DNA from: UBA5314 sp040217815
GTDB taxonomy: Bacteria; Bacillota; Syntrophomonadia; Syntrophomonadales; Syntrophomonadaceae
Reading direction: 5' to 3'
DNA length: 64,000 nt
NCBI GenBank assembly: GCA_040217815.1
Contig: JBEHWI010000007.1
Coordinates: 38,064 to 102,063 of the forward strand
Shown: positions 8,853 through 16,899 of the stretch, piece after piece
Numbering within the stretch: the first letter of the stretch is position 1
How the letters are laid out: the number at the start of each line of letters is the position of its first letter
Position numbers and translations under genes: made by a program
The notes under the pieces: generated by a model
What the model saw: only the letters and a program-made list of their open reading frames with translations
Database searches by the model: none
Told to the model about the DNA's origin: nothing

Positions 8853-9494
8853 CTAAACCAGGCTCATAAGATAATCGGAATCCACCCGCAGCCAGCGCTT
8901 GTTTATTTCATCGCGTTCCAGCCCTTCCTTGAATTCTCGCAGCAAAGGCTCATAGCTGTCCTTTATCGATACCTGATATGCTTCGGAATGATCCCGGAAG
9001 CGGACTATGAAATCGCAGGTGGGATCTCCCTCGGATTCAGATAGTCCACGGTATAGAACCATGTCTGGAGGCTGCCCTGCTTCCAGCGCCTGGTTTAAAA
9101 TAAGCATTTTTATGAGTTCCACTATCCGGTCATCAAAACCGTCTTCAAATATTCTTATTTTCTCTATTAAATGGATTTCCTGGTCTACAAAACGAAAACG
9201 ATAATTGGGGAGCATGGCAATAAAACCAGCCAGATCCTTTTGAGCCTGCTGGTGCTGTTCCTGGCTGTGAAGCAGGTAAATCATGAAACCCCGGGTCATA
9301 TCGTGATATAAGGTAGCTACACCAAGCTGGATCAGCTCGGAGCATTGCTGGCAGGTATATGAATTTAATTCGCCTTCCATCAGCCTGGCTTTTAATTCTG
9401 GATTCAAATCGCTATTTATGCTGCCCCAGTACCGCACCTCCTGGTGAAATCCGCAATTGGGGCACACCGCATCCAGGGTAATTTCCTTGCTCAA
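8853..9494 (-). CDS. CpXC-domain protein
   Basis: 213 residues. The N-terminal CpXC domain has two cysteine pairs, C11-P-N-C14 and C48-Q-Q-C51, likely a zinc ribbon, with VRYWGSINSDLNPEL between them, which is characteristic of the family. The rest is alpha/beta and acidic, without a recognisable motif. CpXC proteins are common in anaerobic bacteria and their function is unknown. The start is TTG at 9494 with GGAAAGGGCGGGA upstream. It may be co-transcribed with the cca gene 35 bases downstream. Confidence 0.8.
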   Translation of the reverse strand: MSKEITLDAVCPNCGFHQEVRYWGSINSDLNPELKARLMEGELNSYTCQQCSELIQLGVATLYHDMTRGFMIYLLHSQEQHQQAQKDLAGFIAMLPNYRFRFVDQEIHLIEKIRIFEDGFDDRIVELIKMLILNQALEAGQPPDMVLYRGLSESEGDPTCDFIVRFRDHSEAYQVSIKDSYEPLLREFKEGLERDEINKRWLRVDSDYLMSLV

Positions 9495-9969
9495 ACGATC
9501 CCGCCCTTTCCTAAAGTCATAATTGTATACAAAAAGTCAAGGTATATCTCACCTATTTCGACCCACCCCATTCAATCCCCTGTTTTACCAGGTACACTTT
9601 TTTAGGCATCCTGCCAATATTTCCTATACTACATTACAAATTATACAAAGGCCCTCAGAGTTTTCCACAACATGTGAGTATGTGGCTGTGAGTCTACCAG
9701 CCCCCAAAGTAGGAGAAAAATACTCCTCACATGGAGAAGCTTAACCATTTTTACGGCTTTTTAGTGCCAGCCATTGCCTGACTCTCCACTTGTGCACTGC
9801 CCTGCCAGCCATTGCTTTCGACAAGCCGTCCGACAGTAAGGTATAAATGAAACACGGTCATGGGGATATCCATTTCCCTGTGGCTCCAGATATTGTTATC
9901 CGGCGCACCATATGCCGATTCGGACAGTAAAGTGATGATTGGAAGGGACTGGAGAAAGGAAGGGATAGT
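9495..9969. other. 475-base divergent intergenic region
   Basis: The region separates the leftward CpXC gene from the rightward gene at 9970. It holds a direct repeat, TGCCAGCCATTGC, near 9765 and 9803, and a short AGGAG/CTCCT hairpin near 9711-9727. I saw no convincing promoter pair, riboswitch or small gene. Confidence 0.4.
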
Positions 9970-10608
9970 TTGAAGAGATTGCGATTAATTACTCTAGCTG
10001 GATTCTTAGCCATGTTGTTATCCTGCACAATGTTTACCGGACTGGCCAGGGCGGACATATACAAGAATTTCGCCCAGCTTAAAGCCCACGAGAAAATCGG
10101 AGTTGACTACCGGGTAACGCAGACCTTTACCGATTCCACGACCATGATTCTAGCCATCCACGGGGGAAACATAGAGAGAGAGACTGATGACATAGCCAGA
10201 GCCGTGGCCCGAATCGGCGGGTATGATTATTATGAGTTTATCGGTCTGGCCCCGGGCTTACACCTTACCTCAACCCGCTTCAATGACCCGGCCGCCTTAA
10301 CCATGGTAAAGCGTTCGGATAAAACTTTATCCATCCATGGCTGCCGAAGCACCCGGGTATTAACCTATGTGGGCGGTCAGGACAAAGTGCTGGCAGCCAG
10401 GGTTAAACAGCAATTAACAGCGGCGGGCTTCACCGTACAAACGGCCGCGGGCGAGATCGGAGGGAACAGCGATTCTAATATATGCAACCGCAATAGCATA
10501 GGCCGGGGGGCCCAAATAGAACTAACCGCGCCGCTTCGAACCCAGCTTGCCAACAGCCAGGATAAATTCGACCGTTATGTATCGGCCCTGCTAAAAGCCC
10601 TGAATTAA
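9970..10608 (+). CDS. Secreted poly-gamma-glutamate hydrolase family protein (DUF867)
   Basis: 212 residues with a signal peptide (MKRLRL, hydrophobic core, probably cut after ARA). The mature part matches the poly-gamma-glutamate hydrolase family known from Bacillus phages and YmaC/YoqZ-type proteins: an early AIHGGNIERETDDIA block with zinc-binding histidine and glutamate, LHLTSTRFNDP, and SIHGCRS. It probably cleaves gamma-linked glutamate polymers outside the cell. The start is TTG, preceded by AAAGGAAGGGA. A strong terminator follows directly. No capsule genes lie nearby, so scavenging or phage ancestry are both possible. Confidence 0.82.
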   Translation: MKRLRLITLAGFLAMLLSCTMFTGLARADIYKNFAQLKAHEKIGVDYRVTQTFTDSTTMILAIHGGNIERETDDIARAVARIGGYDYYEFIGLAPGLHLTSTRFNDPAALTMVKRSDKTLSIHGCRSTRVLTYVGGQDKVLAARVKQQLTAAGFTVQTAAGEIGGNSDSNICNRNSIGRGAQIELTAPLRTQLANSQDKFDRYVSALLKALN

Positions 10609-10612
10609 TACT

Positions 10613-10650
10613 AAAGCCCTGGAAGCGAATTGGCGCGCCCAGGGCTTTTT
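10613..10650 (+). terminator. Terminator after the poly-gamma-glutamate hydrolase gene
   Basis: AAAGCCCTGG pairs with CCAGGGCTTT, followed by TT and AT, five bases past the stop codon. It sits between convergent genes; the minus-strand reading also forms the stem, but its T-tract is weak. Confidence 0.8.
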
Positions 10651-10669
10651 ATCTATTTTGTCAGCACGT

Positions 10670-11983
10670 TTATTTACGGTTCTTTAGCATCCCAATCAGT
10701 ATATCTTTTTTATTTAAGGACGGATTGTCAACTACAAAATCCAAAAGATATTCAAGCGCTGCTCCGATTTCCTTGCCCTGCGGGTACCCCAGGCCCATCA
10801 GATCATAACCGTCTATTTCGAGGTCACGGGTGGACAGCGGTTCACGACGAGATATTACCTCCCAGCATTTGTTGCGCACCGCCCGTATCCGGTTGGGATC
10901 CTTGCCCGAGCGGTCCGAACCTTTGATATCAGCCATCTGCAGTTCAAACAGATTGTCGATATTGTCCACTCCCACCCGGCGGGCCAAGCGCTTGATAGAG
11001 AGGTCACTGGTGCTCTCGTAATTGTTCATGTGCTCATTTATCATGGTGGTTACTGCCTCAATCGTCTTGCGATCAAAGCCCAGTCGGACCATAATGTTTC
11101 TGGCCATTTCTGCGCCGCTCTGGGCATGGCCATAACAGTGGCCTTCTCCCTGCTCATCGACAGTCAGGCAGTTGGGCTTGGCTATGTCATGAAACAGGGC
11201 CGCCAGACGCAGGCTCAGGCTGGGCTTGGTATAATCCATAACCACCAGGGAATGTTCAAAGACGTCCAGATCATGGTAAGAACTTTTGGTGTCGAAGCCT
11301 ATGGTTGGCATGAGTTCTGGAATCAAGCGTTCCAACAATCCCAGCCGCAGCATTCGTCTGATACTGACCGATGGTTTATAACTCAAAAATATCTGGGTAA
11401 GCTCATTGCAGACCCTTTCCGAATTGTTGACCGGTACGGTGTCCTTCAATGCAGCTATGGCGTCCAATAGGGCTTCATCCATTTCAAAACCCAGTTGAGC
11501 CTCAAAGCGGATAGCCCGCAGAATTCTGGTGCTGTCTTCTTTGATTCGCTCCACCGCATTTCCCGGGCAGCGCAGGAGTTTTCTATGAATATCCTCAATT
11601 CCATTGTAGGGATCGATTACCCCATCACGGTCATTATAGGCCACTGCATTCATGGTGAAATCATTGTGAAGTAAGGCCTCTTTGATGTCGTTCGTGAACC
11701 TTCTATCTTTACCGGTCTGGAAAGTACCTACCTTATAGCCCTGGCCTCCGTACACCACCAGGACGCTGCAATAATCATGATTATCCGGAATCGAGTTGAA
11801 GCCCTCCCCATCAAACAAGGTTACTATGTCAGGGGGAAGGGCGTCAGTAGTAATATCCCAGTTTATCGGTTCCTTACCCAGCAGCAGGTCGCGAATACAT
11901 GCGCCATAGACGTAGGCTTGGTAGTCTTTCTGGTATAACTTATCCAAAATAAGCCGGACATTTTTCGGTATGTCTACAATCAT
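10670..11983 (-). CDS. tRNA nucleotidyltransferase/poly(A) polymerase paralogue with altered catalytic motif
   Basis: 437 residues, normal length for class II nucleotidyltransferases. The fold is clear: YGACIRDLLLGKEP, DFTMNAVAYNDRDG, KEDSTRILRAIRFEAQLGF, and an HD domain, LAALFHDIAKP. Two key positions differ. The metal-binding DxD reads NWD in PINWDITTD, and the RRD ribose-contact motif reads HND in LLHNDFTMNA. The EDxxR template motif is intact. This could be a pseudoenzyme or have changed specificity; the intact paralogue at 6814 can supply CCA addition. The ATG at 11983 has GGAGGTG seven bases upstream; a longer reading frame starts inside the upstream repeat and is unlikely. Confidence 0.8.
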   Translation of the reverse strand: MIVDIPKNVRLILDKLYQKDYQAYVYGACIRDLLLGKEPINWDITTDALPPDIVTLFDGEGFNSIPDNHDYCSVLVVYGGQGYKVGTFQTGKDRRFTNDIKEALLHNDFTMNAVAYNDRDGVIDPYNGIEDIHRKLLRCPGNAVERIKEDSTRILRAIRFEAQLGFEMDEALLDAIAALKDTVPVNNSERVCNELTQIFLSYKPSVSIRRMLRLGLLERLIPELMPTIGFDTKSSYHDLDVFEHSLVVMDYTKPSLSLRLAALFHDIAKPNCLTVDEQGEGHCYGHAQSGAEMARNIMVRLGFDRKTIEAVTTMINEHMNNYESTSDLSIKRLARRVGVDNIDNLFELQMADIKGSDRSGKDPNRIRAVRNKCWEVISRREPLSTRDLEIDGYDLMGLGYPQGKEIGAALEYLLDFVVDNPSLNKKDILIGMLKNRK

Positions 11984-12012
11984 CCAGTGCACCTCCGCCA
12001 GCGATTTATCCT

Positions 12013-12172
12013 GTACTCTGTTAACCCTAATTCTGTATATAACTCGTCGAGGAAAATTTTTGTAGGACAAGGCGGAGGAATGAGTAATACTGGACGTATT
12101 TCGCTTGACGACAACGCAGTCATGCGAAAATTTAACCGACGATTATATATAGAATTAGGGTTAACAGAGTAC
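12013..12172. repeat. MITE-like inverted repeat, copy A
   Basis: 160 bases bounded by perfect inverted ends GTACTCTGTTAACCCTAA and its complement; pairing continues inward imperfectly, so the whole unit can fold into a long hairpin. The core carries GCGGAGGAATGAGTAATAC and TGGACGTATT. Copies B (12734) and C (62072) share ends and core. It encodes no protein. It lies in the leader of the nucleotidyltransferase gene, ending 29 bases above its start codon. Confidence 0.9.
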
Positions 12173-12253
12173 TAACACAATGCATTTCTTTAAACATACC
12201 TAATTATCCTGCTGATGGAAGTATTTTATATATAATCAAGCATCTACTTAAGT

Positions 12254-12634
12254 TTAACTTGCTGCAGGAACGGCGCCCACCTCGGCCCTGGCCTGCCCGC
12301 CTGCAGTCTTTGCTTCATTTTCCAATGCCATTTTAATGATCTTTTCTATTACCTTATCAGGACATATATCCCGCTCCAGCAAACGGCCAATCCGTTCGAT
12401 CTCGCCTGGCATACCCAGGGCCCGCGCTATCCTTTCCGCCTGCCACGGAACCAGAGCGTCATTATTATCCAGCAAATCGCTCATGATAATAGCCTTGGAT
12501 CTGAATCTCATGTACTCATCCATCCCATAGCATTCTTCCTTGTCAACACACATCAGGCACCCGGCATGATACCTGGGATTTAGATAACAGCTCTCCAGAA
12601 TTCCAGAATAGTAATCTTTCTCTTGATACTTCAT
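12254..12634 (-). CDS. Conserved-looking protein of unknown function
   Basis: 126 residues; I do not recognise the family. The N-terminal third holds several cysteines in GILESCYLNPRYHAGCLMC and KEECYG, which might bind a metal. The remainder is predicted helical and ends in an alanine-rich tail. The ATG at 12634 is preceded by AAAGGAGGAGC, a strong ribosome binding site, so expression is likely. The gene is enclosed by inverted copies A and B of the MITE-like repeat, about 80 and 100 bases away. Two preceding in-frame ATG/GTG codons would bury the ribosome binding site. Confidence 0.65.
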   Translation of the reverse strand: MKYQEKDYYSGILESCYLNPRYHAGCLMCVDKEECYGMDEYMRFRSKAIIMSDLLDNNDALVPWQAERIARALGMPGEIERIGRLLERDICPDKVIEKIIKMALENEAKTAGGQARAEVGAVPAAS

Positions 12635-12733
12635 GCGAGCTCCTCCTTTCACCTGTTACAGTAAGGGCAACTGCAGGCTTCTAACAGCTTTAAGCATACT
12701 ACGATGCCGGGCTTTCAAACCTCCCTTCCATTA

Positions 12734-12890
12734 GTACTCTGTTAACCCTAAAACTTTAGTTACCACCGGCCAAATTTCCGCAGGGCTTCGTTGTCGTCAA
12801 TCGCAATACGTCCAGTATTACTCATTCCTCCGCCTCTCCCTGCAAAAATTTTTCTCGGCGGAAACTAAACTTTTAGGGTTAACATAGTAC
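12734..12890. repeat. MITE-like inverted repeat, copy B
   Basis: 157 bases with the same ends as copy A, with one change in the right end (ACATAGTAC rather than ACAGAGTAC). The core is in the opposite orientation to copy A. The sub-terminal arms (TTTAGTTaCC and GGaAACTAAA types) pair across the element. Confidence 0.9.
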
Positions 12891-13243
12891 CAGTTTGGCC
12901 GGTGAGAAGCATAAATATTAGAAAGATCTGCCTTGGTTGCTTCCTATTGAGAAAAATGGAGACGCCAGGGGCTAACCCGCTTTTCCTAATAGAAAAACAC
13001 CTGCGGATTCCTTCCGGAGCAGGCGATTTCGATGCTTGGGTTTTAAAAATAGTGAATAATGCTTATCAGGATTGAATTCAAAACTTATAGATATTTTGCT
13101 GCAGGCTTCATAATAGCAGTAATTATTGGTTGGCCTATCTTTATTATAATATACCTGGCATTAATCAGCTTAATTAAATCAAAGATAGGGTGGCAAGCGG
13201 ATAAGAGGAAGGGGAGCCCTCTGGCTCCCTCTTTAGCGCCCTT
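12891..13243. other. Intergenic region without a supported gene
   Basis: An open frame from 13059 lacks a ribosome binding site and runs into the amidase gene on the other strand, so I do not call it. A hairpin, GGAGCC/GGCTCC, at 13211-13226 lies just past the amidase stop and may act as a weak terminator, although its T-tract on that strand is poor. Confidence 0.4.
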
Positions 13244-15166
13244 TTATTTGGATATGCCTAAATACTCGCTGATAGCATCAGCAATAGCTGATGCCGCGCA
13301 GGTTTGATAATCATCCTGCAACATCAATTTTGCTGTTTCGGGATTGGAGAGGAAAGCGACTTCGGCAAGGGCGCAGGGCGCCTGAGTGAGCCTTAAAACT
13401 GCCAGTGACTTATCTTTCACTCCTCTATCGGGGAACCCCATATTCTTGACCAATTTCTGTTGCAGCAGGGCAGCTATACGCATTCTTGATGCTTTTTGAG
13501 CGGCTAACTGAGGATTATCCTGGGGAGCGTAATAATAGGTTTCAGTGCCGTTGACATCTGGATTGCCATCAACACTGTTATTGTGTATTGATACAAACAG
13601 CGCAGGGTTTAATAAATTAGACATGGCAGACCGCTCAGCCAGACCGACATAACTGTCATCACGACGGGTGTAATACATCCTGATGCCTTTTATATTTAAA
13701 GCGGCCCCAACTTTCATAGCAATTGACAAGTTGACGTCTTTTTCTCTAACCTGCAAGGGGCATGCTCCCGAATCCGCTCCCCCGTGTCCAGCATCGAGAA
13801 GCACGGCAGTTAAAGGTGCCGGCAAATCATTGGGATTCATCATCACCATAAACAGCGCGTTCTCGTCTTTGCACCCCGGTAAGATGCTGTATTTAACCGC
13901 GTTTTGCGTCTGGACCTTGATGGTAAGGTTTTGCGTTGAATTATTAATACTCGGTTCAAAACTGACTGACTTGAGCAGTGTTCCAGCAAATGTATAGGTA
14001 TTGTTTACAGTACCTATACCCATCCCGGGCAGGCTGATGTTTACAATTGTTCCATTCTGGCTGTGGGTGCAGGACGGCGTCAATAAGGTATGAATAATCA
14101 ATCGTTCGCCTGCAGCGTCAAAGGATTGCCGTTCTACTCCCAACACACAATTGGGAATTAAGAACACTTGCTTTTTTCCATCCTCTGAAGCTTTACGCTG
14201 GGACTGAGCACCGGCAGGTAAGGATATATTGACAAGCACCGCGTTACCCTGGTTTGAGGCCTGGATAACGACGTCGCCCCGGGCTGTTTTTTCCTTATAT
14301 GTCTTATTATCTTTAAGGGAAAAGCCGGGATACCGGTAGACGGTATCATTGCCGTTTTGGCTGATGGTTGGCTGCAGCTTGCCGGAGGATTCCATACTAA
14401 AGCTGATGCCGGAACCATCACAGGTATAACTTAGAACCAGTTCCCCTGCGGAAGTTGTATTATTGGGTAAAGGCACCGGTTGCGGGGATGGACTGTTGGG
14501 GGTGCTTTGCCCGGTAAAAACCACCAGCCAGCCAGCTACCCAAACGGACTTCCCCTGATACTTAACCTGATACCAATCCCCGCTTTGGGACAGCACTTCC
14601 ATCTGCTGGTCATGGGGGGCAGTACCAGTTTTATCATAACCGGTGCCGGGTCCACTGCGCAGGTTCACATAATCTTCTTTTACAGTAACATATCCGCCGG
14701 TCTGACCAGGTGAAGCGGCAAGGGTTATATTTACCACCCGGTTGGCTGGATCCCAGGCAACCTGCCCGCCGAAAGCCTCCCCAACAAAGCCCAGAGGTAC
14801 CATGGTACGATTTTTTATTATCCTGGCTGGGATATCTATCGTACAATCCCTACCGTTGACCGAGGGATGCAATGAACCGATCTTTAGATCCACGGCAATT
14901 CCTTTACGGATCGCCGTTACCGTTTGGCTGCCGCCATCCCACCGAACCTCAGCTCCCATAGCGGAAAAAACAGCCGCCATAGGCACCAGGGTGCGTCCAT
15001 TTTCAACAACCGGGGGCACATCAAAGGCAAGCAGCTGGTTGTTTAAATAAACCTTAACATCCGGATCAGGAGCGGCACTCACTTTACCGGTTGTGCAGAC
15101 TAAAGTTACCACTGCGAACAGCAAAAATATAGCTGCTTGTAGAATTGAACCCCTTTTCTTTGACAT
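13244..15166 (-). CDS. N-acetylmuramoyl-L-alanine amidase with CuAO-like, SH3 and AMIN-type regions
   Basis: 640 residues with a signal peptide cut near VSA-AP. Residues of about 35-150 form the copper-amine-oxidase-like N-terminal repeat (VYLNNQLLAF, GRTLVPMAAVFSAMG, RTMVPLGFVGEAFGG), a stalk domain typical of Clostridia. About 158-220 is an SH3 domain (YVNLRSGPGTGYDK). About 240-445 is beta-rich and AMIN-like, probably wall-targeting. The C-terminal amidase_3 domain has LLDAGHGGADSG, VREKDVNLSIA, FVSIHNNS and the catalytic glutamate in ALAEVAFLSN. It should cleave the MurNAc-L-Ala bond during growth or separation. AGGAG lies ahead of the ATG. Confidence 0.92.
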   Translation of the reverse strand: MSKKRGSILQAAIFLLFAVVTLVCTTGKVSAAPDPDVKVYLNNQLLAFDVPPVVENGRTLVPMAAVFSAMGAEVRWDGGSQTVTAIRKGIAVDLKIGSLHPSVNGRDCTIDIPARIIKNRTMVPLGFVGEAFGGQVAWDPANRVVNITLAASPGQTGGYVTVKEDYVNLRSGPGTGYDKTGTAPHDQQMEVLSQSGDWYQVKYQGKSVWVAGWLVVFTGQSTPNSPSPQPVPLPNNTTSAGELVLSYTCDGSGISFSMESSGKLQPTISQNGNDTVYRYPGFSLKDNKTYKEKTARGDVVIQASNQGNAVLVNISLPAGAQSQRKASEDGKKQVFLIPNCVLGVERQSFDAAGERLIIHTLLTPSCTHSQNGTIVNISLPGMGIGTVNNTYTFAGTLLKSVSFEPSINNSTQNLTIKVQTQNAVKYSILPGCKDENALFMVMMNPNDLPAPLTAVLLDAGHGGADSGACPLQVREKDVNLSIAMKVGAALNIKGIRMYYTRRDDSYVGLAERSAMSNLLNPALFVSIHNNSVDGNPDVNGTETYYYAPQDNPQLAAQKASRMRIAALLQQKLVKNMGFPDRGVKDKSLAVLRLTQAPCALAEVAFLSNPETAKLMLQDDYQTCAASAIADAISEYLGISK

Positions 15167-15314
15167 TTCTCCTGCAGCTCCCCTACCATCAAAAATATAA
15201 CTGTTTTACTATTTATAACTAATACGCTCATGTTACAACAAAATTACACTCAAGTCTTTACGTTTTTCCTAAATAGCCCATTATTTATGATGATAAGCAG
15301 GGGGTAACAGGTTA

Positions 15315-15372
15315 CAGGGGGACGTTCTTTCTGTAACACAAAATTTTGTGGTACAGAAAGAACGTCCCCCTG
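15315..15372. repeat. REP-like perfect hairpin
   Basis: Two 21-base arms, beginning CAGGGGGACGTTCTTTC, are perfect inverted complements separated by 16 bases; the spacer itself contains the palindrome CACAAAATTTTGTG. The CAGGGGGACG word recurs twice at 63941-63970. Short palindromes built on GGGGACG are typical REP elements mobilised by IS200-like REP transposases. It lies between amidase and M24 peptidase genes. Confidence 0.75.
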
Positions 15373-15416
15373 AAACCCAAGCCTCCGTCCCCGTGTTTCC
15401 CTGCCCCAAACTCATT

Positions 15417-16601
15417 CTATTCCGGGATTTGGACAAGCTGGTCGGGAAAGACGGTTATTTTTTCAGCCCCTTCGGCAGTCACCAGCCAGGTGTTCTCTAT
15501 GCCCACCATGCCGAGACCGGGAAATACGAATTTGGGTTCCAGGGCAAAAACCATATTTTCCAACAGAGGCGAATCGAAGCCCCGGGCCAATACGGGTGGT
15601 TCATCGACTTCGAGGCCGATGCCATGCCCAACGAACTTGGCCTGGTCGCTTCCATAGCCCTGAAGGTGGTCTTGCAGGTTGTTTTTCGCCGCTATAGATA
15701 CTGCCGTTTCCCATAGTTTGCTCGGTGCTATACCGGGTTTAACCTGGTTGATAATAGTGTCTTGAATTTCCAGGGTAATATTGAAGGCCTTGTAAAGCTG
15801 TTCAGGCAGCTGACCAATGACAAAGGTGCGGGTCTGATCCACCTGATACCCGTTGTAGATGCCTACATAATCGAGCGTGATCGGCTCCCCGGGAGCGAGT
15901 ATTTTTTCGCTGCAGCCCTGAGGGAAAAAGGCTCCCAATCCCGGGCCGCCGGTAGCGCCGTCGTTGAAGCTGGGCAGGGCCCCGCTCTCTCCCGACAGAA
16001 AATGGCCGAAAAACAAGCTCTGGTTGTAGCCGCGCAGACGTATGATCCCTTCGTGAAGAGTCTTGCGGGCTTCCATTTCCAGTTCTGCGGCGCAGGTGAT
16101 TTCCGACTTGCCAGGTTTGATTATAGCCGCGACCTGCTTAAAAACCTCAGCCATTTTTTGGCCGGCATTTTTCAGCATAGCTATTTCGTAGGGGCTTTTA
16201 ATCGCGCGTACACCCTTAATCCAGGAGCTCCCATCCATGGTTTTGGCATGGGGGAATATCTTTTTCACTCCCAGGAAGTTGGCAACCGGCAGCACATCAT
16301 ATTCCAGAGCCAGGCGGGCAGGAGCTTCTATCCCCAGATCACCCAGATGACGAGGTATGGCTTTGAAGTTGCCCACCTGAATTATTCGCCAGGGACATTC
16401 TTGTAAAGCCCGCTGGCAGCTCTTGCGGCAGAATAGAACCGGCTCCCCGTGGGCGGGAATATAGAGCTGGGCGTTTTGCATGGTGCCGCTGTAATAGTAT
16501 AAATCCACATTCTGAATAATTATCATGGCCTGGCACTCGTTTTCCTGCATCTTTTCCTGCAGCGAGGCAACACGCCCCATAAGCTCAACTTTATCCATCA
16601 T
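15417..16601 (-). CDS. M24 family metallopeptidase (Xaa-Pro aminopeptidase-like)
   Basis: 394 residues with a creatinase-type N-terminal domain (about 1-135) and a pita-bread M24 catalytic domain. Metal ligands are visible: aspartates in LDYVGIYNGYQVDQTRT, histidine in GHGIGLEVDEPP, and glutamates in FALEPKFV and GIENTWLV. M24 enzymes of this type release N-terminal residues next to proline, though some act on other amides. GGGGGAA lies ahead of the start. It follows the small gene at 16668 and the MtnA-like gene on the same strand, so the three probably form one transcript. Confidence 0.88.
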   Translation of the reverse strand: MMDKVELMGRVASLQEKMQENECQAMIIIQNVDLYYYSGTMQNAQLYIPAHGEPVLFCRKSCQRALQECPWRIIQVGNFKAIPRHLGDLGIEAPARLALEYDVLPVANFLGVKKIFPHAKTMDGSSWIKGVRAIKSPYEIAMLKNAGQKMAEVFKQVAAIIKPGKSEITCAAELEMEARKTLHEGIIRLRGYNQSLFFGHFLSGESGALPSFNDGATGGPGLGAFFPQGCSEKILAPGEPITLDYVGIYNGYQVDQTRTFVIGQLPEQLYKAFNITLEIQDTIINQVKPGIAPSKLWETAVSIAAKNNLQDHLQGYGSDQAKFVGHGIGLEVDEPPVLARGFDSPLLENMVFALEPKFVFPGLGMVGIENTWLVTAEGAEKITVFPDQLVQIPE

Positions 16602-16667
16602 TCTCTAATTCCCCCCTGTTGTACTCACCTAAAGTCTCCCCCTGCCTGCCAAAATATTAATCCTCAA

Positions 16668-16868
16668 CTATTCTTTATCTTTTCGGTGGATGGTAACCTC
16701 AATGCTGCGGCAGCATTCGTCGTTTTTTAGAATAATATGATCCGGTTTGTCAATCAACTGGTAGGCTCCGGCTGTCTCTATTTCTAAATCATCTATGGTC
16801 AGATTACCCTCTTTGGGAATGAAAAGAGGACGGCCCAGCGGTATAATGGTTTTCTTAAGAACGGTCAT
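16668..16868 (-). CDS. Small protein of unknown function
   Basis: 66 residues, unrecognised. It is mostly beta-rich in appearance (KKTIIPLGRPLFIPKEGNL, IILKNDECCRSIEVTIHRK) without signal peptide or membrane segment. A near-perfect AAGGAGG site lies eight bases before the ATG, and it sits 31 bases downstream of the MtnA-like gene and 66 upstream of the M24 peptidase, so it is very likely a translated member of that transcript. Confidence 0.65.
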   Translation of the reverse strand: MTVLKKTIIPLGRPLFIPKEGNLTIDDLEIETAGAYQLIDKPDHIILKNDECCRSIEVTIHRKDKE

Positions 16869-16899
16869 GATTAAACCTCCTTAATTCAGGTTGGTAAAC

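Noticed and set aside
9523..9744. A 73-codon frame in the 9.5 kb gap
   Set aside because: It begins without a ribosome binding site, and its translation shows no recognisable features.
13059..13307. An 82-codon frame with a hydrophobic stretch
   Set aside because: No ribosome binding site precedes it, and its 3' end overlaps the well-supported amidase gene on the other strand.
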